A stretch of 64,000 bases of DNA, from assembly GCF_006438955.1 (NCBI RefSeq), contig NZ_RCZK01000008.1, positions 53,493-117,492 of the forward strand, in the 5' to 3' direction. This DNA comes from Sphingomonas oligophenolica. Its GTDB lineage: Bacteria; Pseudomonadota; Alphaproteobacteria; Sphingomonadales; Sphingomonadaceae. Shown piece after piece: positions 55,827 through 64,000 of the stretch; positions within the stretch are counted from its first letter, which is position 1, and each line of letters opens with the position of its first letter. Under the pieces are notes generated by a model. That model was given only the letters and a program-made list of their open reading frames with translations, searched no databases and was not told the origin of the DNA. Both the position numbers and the translations under genes were made by a program.

Positions 55827-58800
55827 TCATGGCACAATCCTGCTGTCGGGGGTCTGAACGGGGTTTGTCTTCTTCTGCTGCTGCTCGATCAGCTGCGGCA
55901 GGTTGCGTTCGATCAGCCGTTTGGGATCGTAGAACGATTGCGCCGAATCGAGCAGCCCGCGAAACGGCGCCTTGATCCGGATGTTGAAGACGAACGGCAG
56001 TTTCTGCAGGCGGCGGATGATGAAGTTGGTCTTCGCGCCTTCGCCCTGGCTGATCCCGGCGAAATGGACCTCGGTCACCATCTCGCCCGCGAGCGGCCCG
56101 TTCATCACGATGTCGAGGCTGCGATATTTCAGCGATTTGAGCGCCCCGAAGGCGAGGTTCGCCCAGAAGCCCAGGTCCTTCTGGCTGATATCGCCGACAT
56201 AGCGAATCGACCCGCCGCCGTCGCGGACGGTCAGATGACCGTCGACGATATTGCCGCCCTTCTCGTCGAATACCATCGGCATCACGCCGTCGAAAATACC
56301 CGTCGCATCGAGATTCTTGAAATCGAACTGCTGGAGAAACTGGTCCGCCGCCATGCCCTTGACGCGGAACGTGAGATGCCGCGCGTTCGGCGCCGAAAAA
56401 TCGAGCAGCGTCGGATCGAGCGTCAGCGTGCCCCCCGCGAACGGCCAGGTGCCGCTGTCGACGAGCACGCGGCTGCCCCGATAGGTTTGGTACACGATCC
56501 GCCCGTCGGTGACCGGGATGCCGGGGTTGATCGACGCGACCGTCGCGACCTGCCCCGACGCACTTTCGAGATTCAGCAGATCGGTGAACCGGATCGTTCC
56601 CTTCAGCCCCGTCACCGGACCGAACGCGGCGGCGAGATCGGTCGAATCGGTCGAGAAGGCGCCGGTGGAGGTGACACCGGCGGGCGACCAGACGATATGG
56701 CCGCTACCCGTCACCGTCCCGGCGACGTCGGCGATGACGCCGAAAGTGACCGGGGTCAGCAGGTCGGGCTGGAAATCCTTGGCGAAGGTGATCCCCGGCA
56801 CCGCGAGGTCGGCATCGCCGCTGCCCCTGGCGAGATCGTGACGGATCGTGACGTCGGCGACCTTGACCTGCTGCGTCGGTTCGAACAGCGTGCCCGTCGC
56901 GGCGATTCGCCCGCCCACGAGCGACAGCGCGACGTCGTGCGCCGCCATCGGCTTGAAGCGGGGCGCATCGGCCTGCGCATCGCTGACGCCGAGCGCGCCG
57001 GTGAGCCGCAGCGCACCGTTGCGCAGCGTCCAGTTCCCTCCGGCGTCGGCAAGCAGCAGCGGGACGTTGGCGATCTGCCCGGAGCCGCCCGCGAAATTGC
57101 CGGTCACCGCGCCGCCCGCCAGCCTGCCTGTGATCGTAACGAAATCGAGCCGGGTCACGCGATCGGGGCTGCCGATCCGGGTCGCGACCCCCGACAATGT
57201 GAAGCCGCGCTGGCCGATCGTCACCCCAGCGCCGCGCGCCGCGAGCGTGACCGGGGTCGTGCCGAGCCGCCCCGTCAGGTGCGCAGCGGCGATCCGCGCG
57301 CCGCCATCGACACCGCCGCCCGCGATGCGGACGAGCGCGCCGCCGGTCGGGCATAGCGTCAGCCCCCCGGGATCCAGCGTCAGCCCCGCGATCGACAAGT
57401 GCCGAAACGATACCGGCGCGCAGGCAGGATCGACGACGAGCACGCCGCGCCCGTTCCAGCGCGCGTCGATCGGCACCGACAGCGCATCGACGCTGCCCGT
57501 GCCGAGCGGCCCCGACAGCGTCGCGCGAGTCGTGATCCGCGTTGCCCCGCCCGGGGTCGCGGTGAAATCGACCGCGGCGAGCGCCAGTCGCGCAGCCCCC
57601 GCGGCATAGGGCGCAATGATCGCGCGACCAGTCACTGGCGCGCCCGCCCGCGGCTGGCGCAGCGCGACCCGCGCGTCGGGCAAGCCGCCGCCCGACAGCG
57701 CGAGGTCGGTGTCGATCCGCACCCCGCCGTTGGGCCAGCCGTAGGCGATGCCGCTTGCCCCCGACGCCGCGACAACCGCGCCGCTCGCCGACGTGAGCGA
57801 CAAGGCCGACACCCGCGCCGCGCCGCGCTGACCCGCGAGATGCACCGCGATCGTGCCGTGCCCCGACACATCGCGCGCCGCTGCGGTCATCGCGCCGCGG
57901 AGCTTGGTGGCGAGTGGCGCGATCGGTGTCCCTGCGCCGACATTGAGGCTCGTGAGTATGGCGAGCATCGTCGGGGCGATCGCGGCATGCTCGACCCCGA
58001 CGCGCCCCTCAAACCCGCTCGCGTCGCCGACCTCATACGCGCCGTCGAGCGCCACGCGCTGTGCGGTGCCGCGCGGCGTCCGCACCTTGGCAGCTGCGAT
58101 ATCGAGCGTCCCGTTGGTCTTGGCGGCGGTCCCCGCGAACGCAACCGTTCCGCGCACCGCCGCCGCCGAGATCCCCGCGCCACCCGCCACGCCGGTGACG
58201 AGGTCGACGTTCCCGCGCCAGCGATCGAGCGCGGGGGAGAGTGTCGCGTCGACATTCGCCGCGAGCGCGCGGACGGTCGCCGCGGTGCATGAGACTTGCG
58301 CCGCGCGGACCGGGCCGACGAGGTGCGGCGATTCGCGGGTGATCGTCACCGCTACTGCCGCGCGCGGTTGCTCCACCGCGCACCCGCCGGGGGTCAGCCG
58401 GTTCGCCACCGCGGCGAGTTGCCCCGAAAACCCGTCGTCGAGCCGCCCCGATCCGCTGAGTTTGAGCCCGACCACGCCGGCGGGCGTCGCGAGCCGCATC
58501 CGCGCATCATCGACCGCGACGTCGAGCTTGGGGAGTGCGAAGGGTTTGCCCGAGGGCGGCGGCAACAGCTTGTCGATCGCGCCGAGTGACAGCTTGCCGT
58601 CGACCAGCGTACCGCGCAACCGGACATGCCCCGCGCGGACGCCGGTGACCGACGCACCCGACAGGCCGACGCTGGTACGCGTCTCGACCCAGTCGGCGAC
58701 GAGATCGGGATGCGCGGGATCGCCGATGACGACATGCGTCAGCCGTTGGCGACCGAACCCCAGATTCGCGATCCCGTAGCGCGCGGGCACGCCCTTTGCC

Positions 58801-59006
58801 GCCAACGTCCGGGCGATGACGCCGCTCGCGATCGGCTTGCGCGCGAGCCACAGCGCGGCGAGTGCGACCAGCAGCACCAGCGCGACGCCCGACGCAATGC
58901 GCGCGCCGCGGCCCAACCCGCGCCCCAACCCGCGCCCCAACCCGCGCCGGGGCCTACGGCGCGGCGGTGCCTCGTCATCATCATCGACACCATACGCCAC
59001 CATCAT
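55827..59006 (-). CDS. ydbH: YdbH family intermembrane AsmA-like protein
   Basis: 1059 residues. A cytoplasmic N-terminus with a tandem GLGRG stretch (12-base DNA repeat at about 58911-58950), one membrane span (about 37-55), then a long beta-rich periplasmic body typical of AsmA-like bridge proteins and a C-terminal YdbH domain (RYVGDISQKDLGFWANLAFG). E. coli YdbH with YnbE has been reported to bridge inner and outer membranes for phospholipid transport. Start 59006 (MMVAYGVDDDDEAP) chosen over far upstream; an ORF to 59300 was rejected. Confidence 0.88.
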   Translation of the reverse strand: MMVAYGVDDDDEAPPRRRPRRGLGRGLGRGLGRGARIASGVALVLLVALAALWLARKPIASGVIARTLAAKGVPARYGIANLGFGRQRLTHVVIGDPAHPDLVADWVETRTSVGLSGASVTGVRAGHVRLRGTLVDGKLSLGAIDKLLPPPSGKPFALPKLDVAVDDARMRLATPAGVVGLKLSGSGRLDDGFSGQLAAVANRLTPGGCAVEQPRAAVAVTITRESPHLVGPVRAAQVSCTAATVRALAANVDATLSPALDRWRGNVDLVTGVAGGAGISAAAVRGTVAFAGTAAKTNGTLDIAAAKVRTPRGTAQRVALDGAYEVGDASGFEGRVGVEHAAIAPTMLAILTSLNVGAGTPIAPLATKLRGAMTAAARDVSGHGTIAVHLAGQRGAARVSALSLTSASGAVVAASGASGIAYGWPNGGVRIDTDLALSGGGLPDARVALRQPRAGAPVTGRAIIAPYAAGAARLALAAVDFTATPGGATRITTRATLSGPLGTGSVDALSVPIDARWNGRGVLVVDPACAPVSFRHLSIAGLTLDPGGLTLCPTGGALVRIAGGGVDGGARIAAAHLTGRLGTTPVTLAARGAGVTIGQRGFTLSGVATRIGSPDRVTRLDFVTITGRLAGGAVTGNFAGGSGQIANVPLLLADAGGNWTLRNGALRLTGALGVSDAQADAPRFKPMAAHDVALSLVGGRIAATGTLFEPTQQVKVADVTIRHDLARGSGDADLAVPGITFAKDFQPDLLTPVTFGVIADVAGTVTGSGHIVWSPAGVTSTGAFSTDSTDLAAAFGPVTGLKGTIRFTDLLNLESASGQVATVASINPGIPVTDGRIVYQTYRGSRVLVDSGTWPFAGGTLTLDPTLLDFSAPNARHLTFRVKGMAADQFLQQFDFKNLDATGIFDGVMPMVFDEKGGNIVDGHLTVRDGGGSIRYVGDISQKDLGFWANLAFGALKSLKYRSLDIVMNGPLAGEMVTEVHFAGISQGEGAKTNFIIRRLQKLPFVFNIRIKAPFRGLLDSAQSFYDPKRLIERNLPQLIEQQQKKTNPVQTPDSRIVP

Positions 59007-59077
59007 CCGACCATAGGCACGGCGCTCGCCCGCGCGCAATTGCGCGCGTCGATCGGCGCGCCTAGCCTCGGCCCGCC

Positions 59078-59491
59078 ATGGCCGATGCCCCGCCCCCCGA
59101 CGACACCGCCGGCCACCGCGCACGGCTGCGCCAGCGGTTGCTCGACGGCGGTGGCGACGCGCTGCAGGATTACGAACTCGTCGAATATCTCCTCGCGCTC
59201 GCGATCCCGCGCCGCGATACCAAGCCGCTGGCGAAGGCGTTGCTGCGCGAATTCGGCGGGATCGGTGGGGTGCTGACCGCCGATGCGGACGCGCTCGCAC
59301 GCGTCAAGGGCATGGGCGACACCTCGATCGCGGCGATCAAGATCGCGCATGCCGCCGCGATCCGGCTGCTGAAGGCGGAGACGCAGGACAAGCCCGTCCT
59401 CGCCAACTGGCAGGCGCTGCTCGATTACCTCCGCGCCGATATGGCGCACCACGGCATCGAGCGGTTTCGCGTCCTCCATCTCAATACCTAA
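59078..59491 (+). pseudogene. radC: radC 5' part, interrupted by insertion
   Basis: 137 residues. The helix-hairpin-helix N-terminal half of RadC (GHRARLRQRLLDGG, ELVEYLLAL, ARVKGMGDTSIAAIK) up to FRVLHLNT, where a stop follows. The C-terminal JAB half continues at 60243. RadC normally reads ...VLHLNTRN-LIRDEV; here LNT is followed by a stop, so an insert of about 0.75 kb splits the gene. Divergent from ydbH. Confidence 0.9.
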
Positions 59492-59733
59492 ATGCCGTCC
59501 CGTTCAACGCGACGGACGGAAATATCCATTGTTGTTCAGTGACTTAGATTACGTTGAACATACCAAATCGCGATGAATGGATTTCGGGCGCAATTTCCTG
59601 AAAGTAGAGTACGCCAAATAGCGACGATCTGCTTTAGGCAGCCGTCCAATATCGTTAAACCACGAGGTCGCCCATAGCTTGTAGCAAGCGACATCGCTCC
59701 CCATGTCGCAACCGTTAATAACAGGGGTCTGGA

Positions 59734-59937
59734 ATGGCGAGCAAATTCAAAAAGGGTGATGTGGTTCAGGTTGTTTCTGGTGGTCCGCCAATGACCATCG
59801 ATGCTGTCCCCGGTGGCAAAGGGCATTATCAGCAAAAACCAGACGAATACTGGTGCCGCTGGTTCAAAGGCGCCTCGCCGGATCACGGCTCGTTTGGCGA
59901 ACATATGCTAATCGCTTATGCGCCCCCGGCAAAATGA
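59734..59937 (+). CDS. DUF2158-like (YodC-type) small protein
   Basis: 67 residues. FKKGDVVQVVSGGPPMTID and YWCRWFKG match the DUF2158 pattern 'VGD-V-LKSGGP-MTV...C-WF-G'. Cytoplasmic, function unknown; often found near mobile elements. GGGGTC precedes ATG 59734. Its stop overlaps the next gene (ATGA). Part of the radC insert. Confidence 0.75.
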   Translation: MASKFKKGDVVQVVSGGPPMTIDAVPGGKGHYQQKPDEYWCRWFKGASPDHGSFGEHMLIAYAPPAK

Positions 59938-60191
59938 CACTCGATCAGGCTGCTAAGTGGATGCTGGCGGAGTTTGAAGCGAAGCGGTTTCTCTATCAAG
60001 AAGAGGCCGCTTCGCATCTGCTTCACCTACACGACACCGCCCTCGCCTACTATGATGCTAATGGAAACGTCTGCGTCGGAAAGGCGGTGCTGGCCAGCTT
60101 CAATAAGCTGACGCCGAACGCAGTTTACGAGCGCGCGCAGAAGTTCTGGCGCGACCGATTACCCTCGGATCAGCCGGGCCGCCAGCAGTAA
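59934..60191 (+). CDS. Small protein coupled to DUF2158-like gene (DUF6953-like)
   Basis: 85 residues. TLDQAAKWMLAEFEAKRFLY and NGNVCVGKAVLASFNKLTP look like a helical small-domain family that I recall as DUF6953; this name is not certain. ATG overlaps the preceding stop, so the two are co-translated. Function unknown; candidate cargo pair (regulator/effector). Confidence 0.65.
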   Translation: MTLDQAAKWMLAEFEAKRFLYQEEAASHLLHLHDTALAYYDANGNVCVGKAVLASFNKLTPNAVYERAQKFWRDRLPSDQPGRQQ

Positions 60192-60242
60192 AGGCTACTA
60201 AACCGCCGAACCGCGATATTTTTCGCAGTTAGCACAACCTGT

Positions 60243-60536
60243 TTGCGGCTGAACACCCGCAACCGGCTGATCCGCGACGAGGTGATGAGCGAGGGATCGA
60301 TCGACCAGGCCGCGGTCCATGTCCGCGAGGTGATCCGCCGCGCGATCGACCTCGGCTCGGCGGCGATCATCCTGGTCCACAACCACCCCTCGGGCGACCC
60401 GTCCCCCAGCCGCGCCGACATCGAGATCACGCGCGCGATCGCGGAGGCAGGCAAGCGGCTCGGCGTCGCGGTCCACGATCATGTCATTATGGGGTCGAGC
60501 GGCCATGTCAGTTTGAAGGCACAGGGGTTGATGTGA
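60243..60536 (+). pseudogene. radC: radC 3' part (JAB domain), separated from its 5' part
   Basis: About 97 residues. LNTRNRLIRDEVMSEGSIDQ continues RadC right after the break, then [20 protein letters not shown] (HxH...Ser...Asp metal motif). The 60243 ATG-like start is uncertain; a true translation start may be missing, so it may be silent or a stand-alone JAB protein. Ends with VSLKAQGLM as in intact RadC. Confidence 0.85.
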
Positions 60537-60545
60537 CCTGTAACT

Positions 60546-60570
60546 CCTCCCCCGCCAGGGGGAGGATTTG
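60546..60570 (+). terminator. Terminator-like hairpin after radC
   Basis: CCTCCCCC and GGGGGAGG arms (8 bases) with a four-base loop, followed by ATTTG. It lies 10 bases past the radC stop and before purB. Only a short T-run follows, so termination is likely but weak; the arm also resembles the ileS repeat. Confidence 0.5.
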
Positions 60571-60630
60571 TTCGAAGGCTACCCCCCTGCTAGGCGACCA
60601 CCAACTCCCGCCAGCACCGAAGGCCCGCGC

Positions 60631-61935
<1,305 letters not shown>

Positions 61936-62214
61936 TGTGACCTAAAAGCCACAACATTGACGACCTTTATACGGAATCGCTGTTTTGCGCGGTCCTCTAC
62001 AAGCGTGTTCCGGCGAGGGCGGCGCGAACGAGCGAGGGCGGGGCGAGCGAGCATGGTGGCGACATTACGCCCCGTCGCCCGTGTAGGACAGCGCACGCCA
62101 TCCGCGCCCGATTGCGTCGGGTGCACTCAGCGATGCGCGAAACAATGTTGCGCAAAACTGTAACAATCACCAAATCTCGCTCGCCGGTTATGTCACCGGC
62201 ATCGGAGACTCCCC
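61936..62214. other. Noncoding region between purB and the 28-residue ORF
   Basis: No gene is seen. It holds the short repeat (61957-61991), a near-palindrome GCGAAACA/TGTTGCGC (62137-62153, one mismatch) and a hairpin GCCGGT-TATGTC-ACCGGC (62183-62200) directly before the ribosome-binding site of the small ORF; the last could control its translation. Confidence 0.5.
61957..61991 (+). repeat. Dispersed short repeat (copy 2), after purB
   Basis: Begins TTGACGACCTTTATACGGAA, then a TTTTGCG run, closely matching the inverse of 43391-43425. Lies 21 bases past the purB stop. Confidence 0.6.
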
Positions 62215-62301
62215 ATGCGCATGTTCGAAACCGTGACCAGCACCATGCTGGCAATCGCGGCCCAGGCGTTGGTGGTCGGGGTGATCGTTACCACCCTCTG
62301 A
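62215..62301 (+). CDS. 28-residue putative membrane microprotein
   Basis: 28 codons. GGAGA lies six bases before the ATG and a hairpin lies just upstream. Residues 11-28 are hydrophobic (LAIAAQALVVGVIVTTL) and would span a membrane. The DNA from 62225 to 62321 is repeated almost exactly at 62685-62781, one base different. Too short for certain identification, but the ribosome-binding site and clean stop favour translation. Confidence 0.55.
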   Translation: MRMFETVTSTMLAIAAQALVVGVIVTTL

Positions 62302-62321
62302 CCCATCGGCCCGCCCGCCCC
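62225..62321 (+). repeat. Direct duplication, first copy
   Basis: 97 bases repeated at 62685-62781 with one base difference (ATG to ACG in the small ORF). The first copy has the start codon and ribosome-binding site, the second lacks them. Confidence 0.9.
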
Positions 62322-62427
62322 TCTCACGAGGGGCGTGGCTAGGGCTGGGCCTGAGACGGTCATCAGTCGATATGGCGGTCGATTTCCGGACAGCAGACAT
62401 TGATACTGTGACGTGGTAGCCGGAGTG

Positions 62428-62676
62428 ATGGCTTGGTTCGTAACGTTCTCGACGCAAGGCTTGTATTTTCCGGCCTTTATGATCGCGTTTGGTTCGCTGG
62501 TCGTTTTGCGAGCATCCTCGACAAAAAAACTTACCTCAGATCAGATAAATGATGCACCCGCCTGGATGCGTGGACTGGCTCGGCTAAACAGCGAAAGGTC
62601 GCAGCGAGTTGGCGGCTGGTCAATTATTAGCTTCGCCGTCTTGATTGCCGTGCTGCGGATCATGCGGAGTCGGTAG
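62428..62676 (+). CDS. Small two-span membrane protein
   Basis: 82 residues. Hydrophobic segments near the start (YFPAFMIAFGSLVVL) and end (WSIISFAVLIAVLRI) around a polar centre. It lies in lower-GC DNA between the two copies of the direct duplication. GGAG abuts an ATG at 62428 with short spacing, or a GTG at 62413 could be used. No family recognised. Confidence 0.55.
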   Translation: MAWFVTFSTQGLYFPAFMIAFGSLVVLRASSTKKLTSDQINDAPAWMRGLARLNSERSQRVGGWSIISFAVLIAVLRIMRSR

Positions 62677-62684
62677 CGACGCTG

Positions 62685-62781
62685 TCGAAACCGTGACCAG
62701 CACCACGCTGGCAATCGCGGCCCAGGCGTTGGTGGTCGGGGTGATCGTTACCACCCTCTGACCCATCGGCCCGCCCGCCCC
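62685..62781 (+). repeat. Direct duplication, second copy (non-functional ORF)
   Basis: Near-identical copy of 62225-62321 at a spacing of 460 bases. The ORF start is lost. It ends beside the IS3-family element, which may have been linked with the rearrangement. Confidence 0.9.
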
Positions 62782-62814
62782 CCTTTCCCATTGGGCAAGG
62801 AGGGCGCGGCCAGG

Positions 62815-63708
62815 GTGTCGTTGCCCCCTAAAGTCCTGACAGAGCCTCGCAGGTTTTCGCGATGAACTCGCGGGGTGATCGGTAGCGCAAAGCGTGGTGC
62901 GGATGCACGTCGTTATAATGAGCGAACCAGCCGGGCAGCTGCTCGATGACGGTCTTGGCATCCGGTCTTGGGTTCACGCGGACGTAATCGCGCTTCAGCG
63001 TGCGGACGAACGCCTCCGCCATGCCGTTCGACTGCGGGCTGCTGACCGCGTGGTGCGCGGGATCAGCCCGATGTCGCGGGCGAACGCGCGGGTATCGCGT
63101 GCGGTGTAACAGCTCCCGTTATCGGTGAGCCACTCGATCGGCTCGGGCACGCGGTTCACCTGTCCGTAGCGGTGCTCGACGGTGGCAACCATCAGGTCCC
63201 GGACATCCTCCGCAGTAATGCCGCCCGTCGTTGCGACATGCCCCATTGCCTCCCGATCGCAGCAGTCGAGCGCAAACGCGACGCGGACCTTCTCGCCATT
63301 GTCGCAAGCGATCTCCAGCCCATCAGAGCACCAGCGCGTGTTACGCTGATCGACGGCGACGCGGCCGTCATGGCGGCGTTCCTCGCGACGTTCGCCGTCG
63401 CGCTGGAGCAGCAACCCGTGCACCTTCATGACCCGGTAGACGCGCTTGGGGTTGGGGCTTGCGCGCCCGGTCGTCTCGGCCTGACGGCGCAGCAGGGCGT
63501 GGACGCGACGATAGCCGTAGGTGGGAAGATCGGCGACGAGCGCGCGGATATCGGCGACCAGATCGGCATCGGGCAGCGGTGGTCGTCCCCGCGGTCGCGG
63601 CGGTGGTCGATTACGCACCGCGGACAGATGCGGGCGAGCAAGGCCAAGCGCCTCAGAAACCGCGCTCACAGACCATCCCCGGGCAACGAGGTCGAGCGCA
63701 ACAACAGT
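62815..63708 (-). mobile_element. Truncated IS3-family (IS2-like) element
   Basis: The right end near TGTCGTTGCCCCC (62817) is terminal-like. Only the OrfB part is present; the OrfA region is lost where the IS110-type element begins at about 63710. OrfB has a frameshift. A decayed copy. Confidence 0.7.
62828..63705 (-). pseudogene. IS3-family OrfB transposase, frameshifted and 5'-truncated
   Basis: Starting with VALDLVARGWSVSAVSEALG, the frame has an HTH-21-like LPTYGYRRVHALLRRQAE, then DDE motifs CSDGLEIACDNGEKVRVAFA (first D) and WLTDNGSCYTA (second D). Around 63050 a one-base deletion shifts the frame; the true frame resumes as SSPQSNGMAEAFVRTLKRDY (the E region) and ends with a TAG at 62828. 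Normal members read SSPQSNGMAEAFV, so a single C is missing. OrfA is absent. Confidence 0.85.
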
Positions 63709-63772
63709 TTATGGGATGGCCCGCCCCTCATCATCTGGCGCAATCTGGCGTTGGATTAAAAGGAGAGGACCG

Positions 63773-64000
63773 ATGACGACGAAGACGCCGATTGCCACGC
63801 TCGGGATCGACCTAGGCAAGAACAGCTGTAGCTTGGCAGGAATGGATGCGAGCGGAACCGTGGTGTTGCGCCGACGAATGACGCGGGAGGGACTGATCAA
63901 GTTCTCCGCCGCGCTGCCGGCTTGCGTCGTGGCGATGGAGGCGTGCTGCGGTGCTCATTATCTCGGGCGCACGTTCGAAGGGCAAGGCCACACGGTGCGG
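63773..64000 (+). CDS. IS110-family transposase, N-terminal part (runs off right edge)
   Basis: 76 codons visible. ATLGIDLGKNS (first D of the DEDD nuclease) and VVAMEACCGAHY (E) are the IS110/IS1111-type opening. GGAGAGG lies upstream of the ATG at 63773. The C-terminal Ser region lies beyond base 64000. Left end of the element probably near 63712. Confidence 0.85.
   Translation, partial: MTTKTPIATLGIDLGKNSCSLAGMDASGTVVLRRRMTREGLIKFSAALPACVVAMEACCGAHYLGRTFEGQGHTVR

Larger units (their letters stand above)
59492..60242. mobile_element. Insert that splits radC (0.75 kb, two small genes, AT-richer)
   Basis: The segment between the two radC halves is clearly lower in GC than its surroundings, especially 59520-59730. 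It holds a DUF2158-like gene and a second small gene, but no integrase or transposase. Left boundary follows ...CATCT (LNT codons then TAA), and right boundary precedes CTGAACACC. No long terminal repeats or target duplication was recognised. 59492-59733 has no convincing gene; a minus-strand ORF there is antisense noise. Confidence 0.75.

Noticed and set aside
59536..59904. 122-codon minus-strand frame in the radC insert
   Set aside because: Overlaps the DUF2158-like gene antisense; no ribosome-binding site or family features.
59492..60242. Integron gene cassette with an attC site
   Set aside because: Some GTTAGCAC-like sequence near 60232 suggests a core, but no paired attC palindrome could be found.
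61957..62163. 68-codon frame after purB
   Set aside because: It is the repeat element plus a noncoding stretch; the same peptide appears in an unrelated antisense frame at 43391.

Overview
This window looks like a chromosomal segment of a sphingomonad (Sphingomonas or a close relative, Alphaproteobacteria). The evidence is high GC, separate ATP synthase b and b' genes, a TorF-type porin, small secreted proteins with a D-I/V-x-VCGxR motif, an alphaproteobacterial RNase E with an acidic insert and a C-terminal GWW motif, and the rne / amiC / PBP1A / prfB neighbourhood. The genus is an inference; no rRNA is present.

Layout. 1-9.9 kb: a HerA-like ATPase (cut by the left edge), hflK-hflC-degQ membrane quality control, an Mrp Fe-S carrier, a CoA-binding protein, a coupled pair of small secreted proteins, homoserine dehydrogenase and a DUF2189 membrane protein. 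10-16.2 kb: an OPT transporter, then a GT4-fusion/GH130 gene pair, then queF. 16.3-22.3 kb: a (6-4) photolyase of the Fe-S type, sulfurtransferase, cystathionine beta-lyase coupled to an MscS channel, and a TorF porin. 22.3-29.4 kb (minus strand): thyA, hemerythrin, folA, ribF, ileS, lspA and a DUF3035 lipoprotein. ileS carries an in-frame palindromic repeat. 29.4-40.2 kb: a stand-alone JAB protein, a lipoprotein-type methyltransferase, prfB, PBP1A, a WYL-regulator/VOC pair, amiC and rne. 40.3-47.5 kb: M48 protease-DsbA, an ABC exporter, CPBP protease, glpX, dapD and a HAD phosphatase. 47.5-48.2 kb: IS5 and serine-recombinase remnants beside tRNA-Arg(CCG). 48.2-55 kb: nth, dapB, cysQ, tldE/pmbA, a Pro/Ala-rich secreted protein and the F0 part of ATP synthase. 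55.2-59 kb: ydbL-ynbE-ydbH, a predicted lipid-transport bridge. 59-62 kb: radC split by a two-gene insert, then purB. 62-64 kb: a 28-residue ORF, a near-identical 97-bp duplication, and nested IS3-family and IS110-family elements at the right edge.

Most of the window is housekeeping. The accessory signals are: (i) palindromic repeats, including one translated inside isoleucyl-tRNA synthetase; (ii) radC broken by a small DUF2158-type gene plus a coupled 85-residue gene; (iii) the WYL/VOC pair with a candidate operator between amiC and PBP1A; (iv) the decayed element at tRNA-Arg; and (v) the IS cluster at the right end. The best candidates for a little-described functional unit are the GT4-fusion/GH130 pair and the radC cassette. 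Family names come from motif recognition and remembered family features; no database search was run.
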